Of a stretch of DNA of 64,000 nt, positions 8,713 to 16,933 are shown piece after piece. The number at the start of each line of letters is the position of its first letter. Position 1 is the first letter of the stretch. The stretch spans positions 130,501 to 194,500 of the forward strand of contig JANQNB010000011.1 of NCBI GenBank assembly GCA_028279755.1. The letters are read 5' to 3'. The position numbers were made by a program, and so were the translations under genes. The notes beneath the pieces are model-generated. The model was given only the letters and a program-made list of their open reading frames with translations, had not been told where the DNA came from and did no database searches. This DNA comes from Candidatus Nanoarchaeia archaeon. Lineage in GTDB: Archaea > Nanobdellota > Nanobdellia > Woesearchaeales > UBA525.

Positions 8713-9915
8713 TCACAGCAAGAAAAACAGCATGACCGGCAATAAGAGACAGCCCATCGCGTGCACGCGCGCGACTTTCACTGTTGCGGGGATCACTCCA
8801 AGCGCTGTCGCTGTGAGAAGAATGAGCACGCCGGTCCACGACGAGAGAATCGGGGTGAGGAAAATGATAAAAAAGATAATTCCCCATACTAATCCTTGAT
8901 AATTAACTTTTGAGATGATTCTTGAGAAAAACCTGCCGATCCATAGTGCCAAGCAGGCACCAATTCCCGCTGCAATAAGGGTCACGGCTAGGTACACGAT
9001 GATATGCGGTACTGAAACGGTCTCTACTAATTGCTGCACAGCGATAATACTGCCGTTGCGTGCTTTGTCAAGCACGAGAAGCGTTGCTAAGGAAAGTATG
9101 AAGTTCACAGTGCCGATGCTGCCTTGCAGTATCATATAGCCATGATCGCCAAGATCGCGCGTGATCTGCAACGAGAGCACTGCTGCTGTAGCAGCGCCCA
9201 GCCCTGGCAGCATGGCGGTGAGAAAACCGGAAAATTGGCCGGAAACTAAGGCCTTTATTCCTAGGCTCTTCTTGACCTTTATCTTTGGATCAGAGGTAGT
9301 CTGTGGCGGTATTGCGGTGTTATCGTTTAGGCTGATGAGGAGAGTTGAAACGCCAAACAAGCCTGAAAGCAAGGGAAATAATGGGTTTTCCAGGCCCTTA
9401 ATATTCAAGACTATCACGCCCAGCGTGCCTGCGAGCAGGAACACGAGCGCTGCCCAGAGCTTTTTCCTGTCTCTGAGTATCATGAAGAGCGCCACAGCGA
9501 CGAGGAGCCAGCCCATGACGAGCTTGAACAATGGATAGGCATATGTGACGACAAGGACAAACAGTGGAAACAAGACGACACTCAACACAGCAGCGCCAAG
9601 CGAGCCGATGATCGTCAGTTTCACTGCCATCAAGCCCCAACCTTTCAGCAAGTAGCGATGTCCAGGCAAGACGCCCAAGGCTGTCGCTGCGTCTGGCGCG
9701 CCGAGGAAGATGCTGGGGATGCTGTCAAGGAAGGTGTGCACAACACTCATGCTGATGATGAACGCTGCGAGCGCCAGCACCGGGAAATACACTGCCAGGA
9801 CAGGACTTGCAGTGACGAGAAGGACAGCGACGAGATTGATGTGAATCCCTGGTGTCAGGCCGGTCACAATGCCGGCGAGGATGCCGCACAGTATGGCTGT
9901 AAAGACGAGGATCAT
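8713..9915 (-). CDS. TctA/DUF112-type integral membrane permease
   Basis: A 400-residue, almost entirely hydrophobic protein with about ten predicted transmembrane segments. Two related motifs, GLTPGIHINL near the N-terminus and MLPGLGAATAAVLSLQ at mid-length, resemble the duplicated PG-rich motifs of the tripartite tricarboxylate transporter TctA subunit and its archaeal stand-alone relatives. No TctB or TctC partner is nearby, so the substrate is unknown. Its ATGA start overlaps the stop of the upstream OB-fold gene, so the two are co-transcribed and translationally coupled. Confidence 0.75.
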   Translation of the reverse strand: MILVFTAILCGILAGIVTGLTPGIHINLVAVLLVTASPVLAVYFPVLALAAFIISMSVVHTFLDSIPSIFLGAPDAATALGVLPGHRYLLKGWGLMAVKLTIIGSLGAAVLSVVLFPLFVLVVTYAYPLFKLVMGWLLVAVALFMILRDRKKLWAALVFLLAGTLGVIVLNIKGLENPLFPLLSGLFGVSTLLISLNDNTAIPPQTTSDPKIKVKKSLGIKALVSGQFSGFLTAMLPGLGAATAAVLSLQITRDLGDHGYMILQGSIGTVNFILSLATLLVLDKARNGSIIAVQQLVETVSVPHIIVYLAVTLIAAGIGACLALWIGRFFSRIISKVNYQGLVWGIIFFIIFLTPILSSWTGVLILLTATALGVIPATVKVARVHAMGCLLLPVMLFFLL

Positions 9916-10259
9916 CGTGTCACCAAGTTCTCGACGATCAGCTCTGGCTCGCCTTCGTACATCGCGACTTCGCCTTCAAGCTCCAATCGCATTCCCTGGC
10001 TGAGATTGACGAAATCGAACACCACAGCCTTTCTCGAGACCTGCTGCGAGATCGTCAGCAGCGTGATCGTGTCGTTCTTGACATGGCGGACGCCTTCGAT
10101 CTCGCCCACGACACGGACAGCATCTCCTTCATGGCCTTTATCCACCACTGTCAGCTCAGCTACCGGTAGTTGAGAGAGTGAGAGTACACAATAGAGTCCT
10201 AGAATTCCCAGCAGCGAGATACTCAGGCCCCCTATGATCACCACGCGTTCGCTCAGCAT
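9912..10259 (-). CDS. Membrane-anchored OB-fold protein
   Basis: A 115-residue protein with an N-terminal transmembrane helix (about residues 7-27) and a C-terminal beta-rich domain whose pattern (VRVVGEIEGV ... GMRLELEGEV ... ELIVENLV) fits a small tRNA_anti/NirD-type OB fold. It is probably exported and tethered outside. ATG 10259 has a TATA-like TCTTAAGCC about 26 nt upstream. It heads a two-gene operon with the TctA-like permease. Function unknown; the OB-fold call rests on strand pattern only. Confidence 0.6.
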   Translation of the reverse strand: MLSERVVIIGGLSISLLGILGLYCVLSLSQLPVAELTVVDKGHEGDAVRVVGEIEGVRHVKNDTITLLTISQQVSRKAVVFDFVNLSQGMRLELEGEVAMYEGEPELIVENLVTR

Positions 10260-10379
10260 GGCCTGGCAAACGAATTCCGGCTTAAGAGCATCTCTGCGTC
10301 AAATTCGGACCTTATTCGGTCCTACATATAAAAAGATAGCTTTAAAAGTAATCTGGCCTTCGCCCTATGAGGTGAGGTC

Positions 10380-12290
10380 GTGGCGACAAAGAAAAACGCT
10401 CCAAAGCCTGAATTCTCGTTCAAGACGACAAAGGAGATCGCAGTCTCGAAGACGATCATCGAGCAAGTCATCGGGCAGGAAGCGGCAGTGAATGTCATCA
10501 AGAAGGCGAGCAAGCAACGACGCCACGTGCTCTTGATCGGCGAGCCAGGCACTGGGAAAAGCATGCTCGGCCTCGCGCTGGCTGAACTCTTGCCAAAAGA
10601 GAAGCTGGTGGATACGCTTTCCTTCCCGAATCCGAATGATGAGAACCAGCCAGTCATCCGTGCAATCAAGGCAGGGCAAGGCCGCCAAGTTGTGCTCAAG
10701 GCGAAGATGGAATCCGGCGGCGTGTTCAAGAACTTCAACATCCTCGGCCTCATCATCGGCTTTGTACTCATCATGCTCTCGTTCTGGGGCTTTGACCATT
10801 ACACGACCAAGTTCAACGCGACTGTGGGCGCGATCATGTTCGTCGCGTTCTTCATTTCAGCCTTGCTGATCATCGTTGTCATCGGCATGAGCGCGCAACT
10901 GCCAAAACGCATGGGGCAGCAACGCAACGGCAGTCCGCCGAAACTGATCGTGGACAATTACGGCAAGAAGCAAGCGCCGTTCTTCGACGCGACAGGCGCG
11001 CACGCCGGCGCTCTCTTGGGCGATGTCCTGCACGACCCGTTCCAGTCAGGCGGCTTAGGAACGCCAGCGCACGAGCGCGTTGTCGCTGGGATGATCCACA
11101 AAGCGCACATGGGCGTGCTGTTTGTCGACGAGATCGCAACCTTACAGCCGCACACGCAGCAGGAATTGCTGACTGCCTTGCAGGAAGGAAAATATTCCAT
11201 TACTGGACAGAGCGAACGCTCAGCAGGCGCAATGGTCCGTACCGAGGCAGTGCCGTGCAACTTCATTCTTGTGGCTGCTGGCAATGTCGAGACGATCAAG
11301 AACATGCACCCAGCCTTGCGTTCACGCATCCGCGGCTATGGCTACGAAGTGCACATGGAATCGACCATGCCGGACAACAAGGAGAACCGCATGAAGATCG
11401 CGCGTTTTGTTGCGCAGGAAGTGGTCAAGGACGAGAAGATCCCGCATTTCAACAAAGCTGCAGTCGAAGCCATGGTCGAAGAAGCGCGGAAACGCGCCAA
11501 TAGAAAAAAACGCTTGACGATGCGCTTCCGCGAGCTCGGCGGCCTGATCCGCGCAGCCGGCGATCTCGCCCTCGAGGAGAATGCCAAGCTGGTGACGCCA
11601 GCACATGTCGAACGCGCCAAGGGTATTGCACGAACGCTTGAGCAACAGATCGCTGACAAGTTCATCGAGCAGAAGAAGGAATACGAAGTCATCGTCACAA
11701 AAGGAAAACGTGTTGGTCGCGTGAACGGCTTGGCAGTCATGGGCTCTGGCAGCACGTACAGCGGCATTATTTTACCGATCGAGAGCCAGGTCACGCCTGG
11801 GGGCAAGGAAAGCCAAATAGTGGCGACTGGCAAATTGGGCGACATCGCGCAAGAAGCCATCACGAACGTGAGCGCGATCGTCAAGCGCATCTTCGGCAAG
11901 GACCTGAGCAAGCACGACATCTTCATCCAGTTCCTGCAGACCTACGAAGGCGTCGAGGGCGATTCGGCGAGTATCGCTGTCGCGACGACGATCATCTCGG
12001 CATTGCACCACGCGCCGATCAAGCAGAACTACGCCATGACCGGCTCGTTGAGCGTGCGTGGCGAAGTGCTTCCTATCGGTGGCGTCACCGCAAAAATCGA
12101 AGCAGCGATCGAAGCCGGTCTTGAGTATGTTATCGTGCCGAAGGCGAATGTCGACGACATCGTCTTGAATGCGGAGAAGACGAAGAAGATCAAGATCGTT
12201 CCCGTAACCAGAATCACAGAAGTCCTCAGCCAAGTCATCGACTGGAAAGGCAAGCAGGCCATTCTCACGAAGATCAAGAAGTTCGGCTAG
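10380..12290 (+). CDS. lonB: Archaeal membrane-bound ATP-dependent Lon protease (LonB)
   Basis: A 636-residue protein of normal LonB length. Order: AAA+ module with Walker A GEPGTGKS (~57-64), two transmembrane helices inserted after it (~122-142 and ~150-170) that anchor the enzyme to the inner face of the membrane, Walker B LFVDEI, and the C-terminal Lon protease domain. The catalytic Ser sits in EGDSAS (~527) and the Lys in GGVTAKIEA (~570). It degrades unfolded and membrane-associated proteins. GTG 10380 follows a GGTGAGGT Shine-Dalgarno, with a TATA box (CTTTAAAAG) about 36 nt upstream. Its stop overlaps the convergent regulator gene by 4 nt. Confidence 0.95.
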   Translation: MATKKNAPKPEFSFKTTKEIAVSKTIIEQVIGQEAAVNVIKKASKQRRHVLLIGEPGTGKSMLGLALAELLPKEKLVDTLSFPNPNDENQPVIRAIKAGQGRQVVLKAKMESGGVFKNFNILGLIIGFVLIMLSFWGFDHYTTKFNATVGAIMFVAFFISALLIIVVIGMSAQLPKRMGQQRNGSPPKLIVDNYGKKQAPFFDATGAHAGALLGDVLHDPFQSGGLGTPAHERVVAGMIHKAHMGVLFVDEIATLQPHTQQELLTALQEGKYSITGQSERSAGAMVRTEAVPCNFILVAAGNVETIKNMHPALRSRIRGYGYEVHMESTMPDNKENRMKIARFVAQEVVKDEKIPHFNKAAVEAMVEEARKRANRKKRLTMRFRELGGLIRAAGDLALEENAKLVTPAHVERAKGIARTLEQQIADKFIEQKKEYEVIVTKGKRVGRVNGLAVMGSGSTYSGIILPIESQVTPGGKESQIVATGKLGDIAQEAITNVSAIVKRIFGKDLSKHDIFIQFLQTYEGVEGDSASIAVATTIISALHHAPIKQNYAMTGSLSVRGEVLPIGGVTAKIEAAIEAGLEYVIVPKANVDDIVLNAEKTKKIKIVPVTRITEVLSQVIDWKGKQAILTKIKKFG

Positions 12291-13108
12291 AGATGTTTCT
12301 TGATCTCGTTCCTGACGCGTTCTGCAATCTGCTTGTTGCGTGTGATCACGAGCTGGATCTCGTTCCTGCCGTGCGTCATCTCGACCAATTGTTCGAAGAT
12401 GTTGAATTTCAATATACCTTTGAGTTTGTAGACTTCATCCATTTTTTTCCGAAGTGCATCACTCATGAAAATCTCAACAACTGTATCGCCATGCACAATA
12501 TATTGGCAGGGCATCGCGCTCTTCACTTTTAATTTGACTTTTCCGAAACCTCTATACCAGGGAAGAAGAATGCGATCGAGCAGCGAACCGCTGCCAATGG
12601 CCGCCAGTGTTGGATTCCGCTTGAAAAGTGCCTTTAATCTATCTCTGCGCTCGTACTCGACGAACGGGATCCAGAGGTGATCAAGCAGCAAGTGAATCTC
12701 GCCGCCATCCTCGAGCTTGAAGTATTTCTGCTCAAGGCTGTACAGCACGAAGTAGCCGAGCTCGCCAAGGCTTTTCAGCGAGACTTGGGTCGTGTCCTTG
12801 TTCATGATCCTGATGTCCTTTCGTTTCGCGACTGCGCGTTTCAAGGCAGCGCTGACGTCAAAGAGCTCTGAGACCCATAAGGGATTGAGCAAGTACAGCT
12901 TCCCCTCCTTGATCACTGCATCACGCTCACACAATTCCAGCACAGCTTGACGCACTGCCTGGTAGGAGAGCGTTCGGTTGAATTCTCGCTTGATCGTGCG
13001 TTGGAGATCGACCAAGGAGAGTTCTCCTGTGGCTGCGAGGGTGCGCAAGATCAGGCCTTTTGTCGACGAGTCCTTCGGGCTCGCGAGGAAGAGCATGTCA
13101 TAATCCAT
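12287..13108 (-). CDS. Winged-helix transcriptional regulator with C-terminal effector-like domain
   Basis: A 273-residue protein. Residues ~15-80 form a winged helix-turn-helix ([19 protein letters not shown] ... [18 protein letters not shown]). The C-terminal ~170 residues are mixed alpha/beta with no enzyme motif I recognise. I infer a DNA-binding regulator with a sensor domain, perhaps archaeal HTH/PLD-like. The track start (TTG 13129) lies almost on the TATA-like TTTAATTA (~13132-13140). ATG 13108, 28 nt downstream of that box, is the better leaderless start. It is convergent with lonB and divergent from the unknown pair at 13200. Confidence 0.65.
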   Translation of the reverse strand: MDYDMLFLASPKDSSTKGLILRTLAATGELSLVDLQRTIKREFNRTLSYQAVRQAVLELCERDAVIKEGKLYLLNPLWVSELFDVSAALKRAVAKRKDIRIMNKDTTQVSLKSLGELGYFVLYSLEQKYFKLEDGGEIHLLLDHLWIPFVEYERRDRLKALFKRNPTLAAIGSGSLLDRILLPWYRGFGKVKLKVKSAMPCQYIVHGDTVVEIFMSDALRKKMDEVYKLKGILKFNIFEQLVEMTHGRNEIQLVITRNKQIAERVRNEIKKHL

Positions 13109-13199
13109 GCGAACGAGGAAGGAAGCCAAATAATTAAAGCTTTTGCTTCAATTGTTGCTGAATGATTGTTTAATAAAGATGTATTCATGGAAGTGATCC

Positions 13200-13682
13200 A
13201 TGAGTATTCGTATAAGCCTCGATCGCGCACGTCGAGGAAATGAACTGATTCGCATCCTCACGGAGAGCATAAGCGAAATGGACGGATTTCAAGTTGCAAC
13301 CATTGAGAGCAAGTACACAAGAGGCAAAACCTACGTCAGGGGTCGAAAACCCTACAAGTGGTGGGAACACATCGTTATTAACTGGAAAGACTATGTGCAC
13401 AACGATCCAGGTGGGCTCCCTTCAATGCAACCCATTGTCCCGTTCATTCCAGTACTCGGACAAATATTCTGGGCTGTCGATCTTTTCTGGAGAGAAAGCG
13501 GTAAGTGCCTGTTCAGAGCAGAGATCGCACCTCATGATGATTATGAAGAACTCGAGGTAGTAATGGGTGGGTGTTGGGCTTACCAAATCGGTGAAAAATC
13601 AGTCTTCTACAAGGAACTCAAGCCTTACGAGGACGAACTTGAAGGAAATATACAGAGGCGATTGCATGGGGTTTCTCAATGA
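13200..13682 (+). CDS. Unknown protein, first of an overlapping pair
   Basis: A 160-residue protein that I do not recognise. It is mixed alpha/beta with one hydrophobic stretch (about residues 80-95, PIVPFIPVLGQIFWAVDLFW) that could be a membrane or buried helix. GGAAGTGAT lies just before ATG 13200, and TTTAATAAAG at ~13169 may be its TATA box. It overlaps the next gene by ATGA, so they form an operon, divergent from the winged-helix regulator, which is a plausible controller. Confidence 0.6.
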   Translation: MSIRISLDRARRGNELIRILTESISEMDGFQVATIESKYTRGKTYVRGRKPYKWWEHIVINWKDYVHNDPGGLPSMQPIVPFIPVLGQIFWAVDLFWRESGKCLFRAEIAPHDDYEELEVVMGGCWAYQIGEKSVFYKELKPYEDELEGNIQRRLHGVSQ

Positions 13683-14383
13683 CCCTTGTCGCATTGCAGA
13701 AGACCGGAAATCTCATCCATCAAGTGAGCTATGAATGGTCTACCCTGCGTTCTGAAACGCGCGATGTTACGACAGGAACGGTCGTCCAATCGTTTCAGAG
13801 GAATCTCTTTCCTTATAGACATCATTGGTATTCCCAGATTTGTGGTGCCCGGCAGATCGGCGATGTGATTCATGTCCTCGGTTTTTCACCGCATCGGGAA
13901 TCGCGGTACATCCTTGAGCTTGACGCAGGCAGTGGACGCGTGCTTGAGAAACGACGGTTCGCACGGTACAGGGATCCGACAGTCAACATGGGAATCATCC
14001 AGAGTCTTCTCTATGAACGACGCCGTTCTCCTGAAGACAAAGAACAAGAGAGAAGGTTGAAAGACCTATTAGAAGCATTCGAAGTGCAATGTGAGCATTT
14101 CAAGAAGAGAAATTGGCAGGATATCCTGATTGAGATTGAGAACGTTGAGATTTTCACGGAATCGATCGACGCCTTGACCAATGAAGGGCTTCCTCTTGTC
14201 AGAGCTCCCTTGGAAGGGCCGATGATGTACCTGGAGAATGATACTCTCAACAGGCTCTTGATTGCAGCGCGACGATTAGGTGCTGACGCAATCACGAACT
14301 ACCATTTTATTCCTGTACAAGAATCATGGGGTAAGATAGAAGGCGTTTTGCGAGCGACGCCAGCATTCTATGTCCGAGACTGA
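13679..14383 (+). CDS. Unknown protein, second of an overlapping pair
   Basis: A 234-residue soluble-looking protein with no recognisable domain. Residues ~110-150 are charged and helical (RRSPEDKEQERRLKDLLEAF); the flanks look beta-rich. The end (ARRLGADAITNYHFIPVQES) resembles the fold signature of small YbjQ/SHOCT-like beta-alpha proteins, but this is too weak to name it. It starts inside the stop of the preceding gene (4-nt overlap) and probably works with it. Confidence 0.6.
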   Translation: MTLVALQKTGNLIHQVSYEWSTLRSETRDVTTGTVVQSFQRNLFPYRHHWYSQICGARQIGDVIHVLGFSPHRESRYILELDAGSGRVLEKRRFARYRDPTVNMGIIQSLLYERRRSPEDKEQERRLKDLLEAFEVQCEHFKKRNWQDILIEIENVEIFTESIDALTNEGLPLVRAPLEGPMMYLENDTLNRLLIAARRLGADAITNYHFIPVQESWGKIEGVLRATPAFYVRD

Positions 14384-14397
14384 TAAGAAAAATCGTT

Positions 14398-14700
14398 TTA
14401 TTCCCATTCGACGCCAGGCATCTTCTTGGTCGCGATCAGGATGAGATCGATCAGCCACCAGATCCCGAAACCGCCAAGCAGGATCAGCTTGAGAATGCCG
14501 GTGCCGATTTTCCCAAGGTAGAATCGGTCAATGCCCAACGAACCCAGGAAGATCGAGAGCAGCAAAGCGACCAAAAAATTCTTCTTTCCAGATCCCCCTT
14601 CAGGTGCTGCGGCAGGAGCAGCAGTTGGTTCAGCGACAGGTTCTGCAGCAGGCTCTGCTGGAGCTTCTGCAGGCTCTGCAGCTTGTTCATCAGGTACCAT
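14398..14700 (-). CDS. TM2-domain membrane protein with Pro-Ala-Glu linker
   Basis: A 100-residue protein with an N-terminal low-complexity stretch of A, P and E (residues ~5-38), then a TM2 domain: two transmembrane helices separated by FLGSLGIDRFYLG, a hallmark of that family, with a GGFGIWWLID second helix. Function is not established for archaeal members. I set the start at ATG 14700, preceded by GGAGGGG and a TATA box (CTTTATAAT); the longer track ORF runs through this promoter. Confidence 0.8.
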   Translation of the reverse strand: MVPDEQAAEPAEAPAEPAAEPVAEPTAAPAAAPEGGSGKKNFLVALLLSIFLGSLGIDRFYLGKIGTGILKLILLGGFGIWWLIDLILIATKKMPGVEWE

Positions 14701-14758
14701 GCGTTTCCCCTCCACTCTTTTCCTGGTTTTCCGAGAACAGAAATTATAAAGTTTGTGT

Positions 14759-15751
14759 TTATCGCCACCGCACTTCGACGTCGTCAGTGCGCTCATAGGG
14801 GTCGATCGTGAGGGTTTTTGGATCATGCGTGATCCCGCCTTTCGTGTGCATCAAGAAGCCGGTCCAGGCGATCATCGCCGCGTTGTCGACAAGCAAGCCG
14901 TTCTCCGGAATGTAGCACTTTGCTTTGCGGTCCTTGCACATGATCTCCGCCATTTCCTGCAATCGTTTGTTGCATGCGACCCCGCCGCCGAGCACGAGCT
15001 CGTTCTTTTCGCAGTGCGCCATCGCGCGTTCCGCAACCTCGATGAGCATGGCGAAGACAGTTTCCTGGACAGAGAATGCGACATCTTCTTTTTTCTCCTT
15101 CCCCTTACCAATATATTTTCGTTCCAAATGCGTCAGTAAACCGGAAAACGCGACATCCATACCTTTGACTGAATAAAGTAAAGGGAGATATTTCTTTCCT
15201 TTTGACGCCAATTTCTCGACGTGGGGGCCGCCAGGGAAGCCAAGGCCGAGCTTTCTTGCAAAAGTATCGATGAAGTTGCCGATGCCGATGTCGAGGGTTT
15301 CACCGAAGATGCGGTACTTGCCGCCGTCGTACGCGATCACTTGCGTGTTCGCGCCGCTGCAATAGAGCAGGACCGGATCCTTCGCTTTCGAGACAAGCGA
15401 CGCGACTTCGAGATGCGCGATGCAGTGATTCACGCCGACAAGCGGCTTGTTGTGCGTCATGGCAAGCGTTCGGGAAAAGATGCTGCCGATCTTGAGAGCA
15501 TGACCGAGTCCTGGAGCGTTCGAGAACGCGATGAGGTCGACATCCTTCATCGAGAGCTTGGTTTCGTCGAAGGCTTTACGCAAGAGTTCGTCGCAGATCT
15601 CTTCGTGATGGTCTGCAACCTTATTCGGCACCATGCCGCCTTTTTCTGTCGTGTAGAGATCGCGGAGATTGCACAATATCTTTTTCTTCTTCGCGTCGAG
15701 GAGCGAGATGCCGAACGTATGCGCCGTGCTTTCAATGCCGAGGACGATCAT
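14759..15751 (-). CDS. kae1: Kae1, KEOPS tRNA threonylcarbamoyladenosine synthase subunit
   Basis: A 330-residue ASKHA-fold protein (Kae1/TsaD/Qri7 family) that transfers threonylcarbamoyl to A37 of ANN-decoding tRNAs. Metal-binding His109 and His113 sit in VNHCIAHLE; the glycine-rich nucleotide site (GGGVACNKRLQE) and FPGGPHVEKLA are also family motifs. Unlike some euryarchaeal versions it is not fused to Bud32. ATG 15751 lies 27 nt from a TATA box (TATATAAGG), so it is a leaderless start and the track's extra five residues are dropped. Confidence 0.95.
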   Translation of the reverse strand: MIVLGIESTAHTFGISLLDAKKKKILCNLRDLYTTEKGGMVPNKVADHHEEICDELLRKAFDETKLSMKDVDLIAFSNAPGLGHALKIGSIFSRTLAMTHNKPLVGVNHCIAHLEVASLVSKAKDPVLLYCSGANTQVIAYDGGKYRIFGETLDIGIGNFIDTFARKLGLGFPGGPHVEKLASKGKKYLPLLYSVKGMDVAFSGLLTHLERKYIGKGKEKKEDVAFSVQETVFAMLIEVAERAMAHCEKNELVLGGGVACNKRLQEMAEIMCKDRKAKCYIPENGLLVDNAAMIAWTGFLMHTKGGITHDPKTLTIDPYERTDDVEVRWR

Positions 15752-15774
15752 GGCAGTGAGAGTCACAGAGTGCC

Positions 15775-16005
15775 TTATATATCTAGTTGTTGGGTAAGGA
15801 ATGCATACACATCCTCAGCAAGATAGCCAAGATCATAGGACAGGGATAGGAGGAGTTGGAGTTCTTGTGCTTTCCCATTATCTTCCGGTTCCAGGACCAT
15901 ATCCGTCACGATCTTCCGTATCCGTTCGACGAGATTGCGGGATTCCTGTTCAGGAAAAGTATCGAGTAAAGGATACATGTCGAGGAGGAGTTGATAGGCG
16001 TCCAT
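15775..16005 (-). CDS. Small helical protein of unknown function
   Basis: A 76-residue, all-helical, acidic protein. The N-terminus (AYQLLLDMYPLLDTFPEQESRNLVERIRK) loosely resembles the four-helix-bundle S23/bAvd-like small proteins, but their conserved central motif is missing, so I do not assign it. I see no clear TATA box upstream and it lies 61 nt after the 16066 gene, so read-through from there is likely. The kae1 TATA box overlaps its 3' end. Confidence 0.5.
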   Translation of the reverse strand: MDAYQLLLDMYPLLDTFPEQESRNLVERIRKIVTDMVLEPEDNGKAQELQLLLSLSYDLGYLAEDVYAFLTQQLDI

Positions 16006-16065
16006 GCACGCTGCAAAGATTCATCCTAGACAAGCCTTTCGTGTGAAGAACTGGAATGCTTCCGG

Positions 16066-16806
16066 TCAGGAGAGTGCTTTGCAGATCGCTTTCACTCGTT
16101 TTGCGGCGCTCTTGGAGATGTAACAAAGGTCAGATTGGAGGTCACGGGGTAATGCTTCATTCTCGAGCCTTGGCCGGCGCCATCGCAGATCCTGCAGGTG
16201 GTACTCATCGTCTCCGAACGCGAGCCTGATAGCCCTGCCGGTCCAGGGCACGACGCCCTCTGGATCGATCTTGTCCAGCATCTTCAGTGTGCCACGTTTC
16301 ATCTCGTCGATCGACGCATGCACCACCATATTGCCATACCGGAGCAGGGAGGCGCCACCGTCAAAATGCCGGACATGCAGTGATTCAGCGCACGCATGCT
16401 CCTGCGACATATCGACGCCGCGTAGATTGACCACTCGGAAATTCTCTGTCGGAGGGACGCTGTCAGCGATCAAGTCGAACATCAAGCCGAGAGCGGTTTC
16501 GGCAGTCGGTTGATAGAGGCTGGGAAGGCAGGTTGGCGAGCCGCCTTGCTGCACATACGTGTCAGCGAGCTCTCGCTCCAGCACCACTTCCTCCTGTCGC
16601 CATTCCTCCTCGGCACGGCTGCTGCCATCAGGAGTGAGATAATTGATCACTCGCAGATCAAGGTCTCGGCCATCCAGAAAGGCCATATGCGCTTTGAAGC
16701 GTGCCAGGAGTTCAGAAGCGCCGTACGCGAGCAGCGGGACGAGAAATGGCATCGATGCGATAACTGCCGGTCCTCGAGTAATCACTGTTCGCCGATCGAT
16801 GCTCAT
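16066..16806 (-). CDS. Unknown protein with N-terminal hydrophobic anchor
   Basis: A 246-residue protein that I do not recognise. A hydrophobic segment near residues 13-35 suggests a signal anchor; the rest is soluble and mixed alpha/beta. The C-terminus is basic (KSAAKRVKAICKAL). ATG 16806 lies 28 nt from a TATA box (ATTATATATAT at ~16829-16840), so it is leaderless and the eight extra track residues are dropped. It sits between the 23S rRNA 3' end and the small helical gene. Confidence 0.55.
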   Translation of the reverse strand: MSIDRRTVITRGPAVIASMPFLVPLLAYGASELLARFKAHMAFLDGRDLDLRVINYLTPDGSSRAEEEWRQEEVVLERELADTYVQQGGSPTCLPSLYQPTAETALGLMFDLIADSVPPTENFRVVNLRGVDMSQEHACAESLHVRHFDGGASLLRYGNMVVHASIDEMKRGTLKMLDKIDPEGVVPWTGRAIRLAFGDDEYHLQDLRWRRPRLENEALPRDLQSDLCYISKSAAKRVKAICKALS

Positions 16807-16908
16807 TGGCGCTGGAGAGCGGCAGCTCATATATATAATTTCGTATGATACTCATTCAAAAGTGGGGACGAGCCTGTCGGCTGATTCTTGTAAAAAAGAA
16901 AAGGACAA

Positions 16909-16933
16909 GAACCGTACAGGGAGCAATTGTCAC
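16909..16933 (-). other. 23S rRNA processing stem, 3' strand
   Basis: On the minus strand GTGACAATTGCTCCCTGTACGGTTC pairs with the 5' strand at 19877-19903 with only small bulges. The long helix encloses the 23S rRNA as archaeal pre-rRNA processing stems do, and fixes the approximate 3' end of 23S. Confidence 0.7.
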
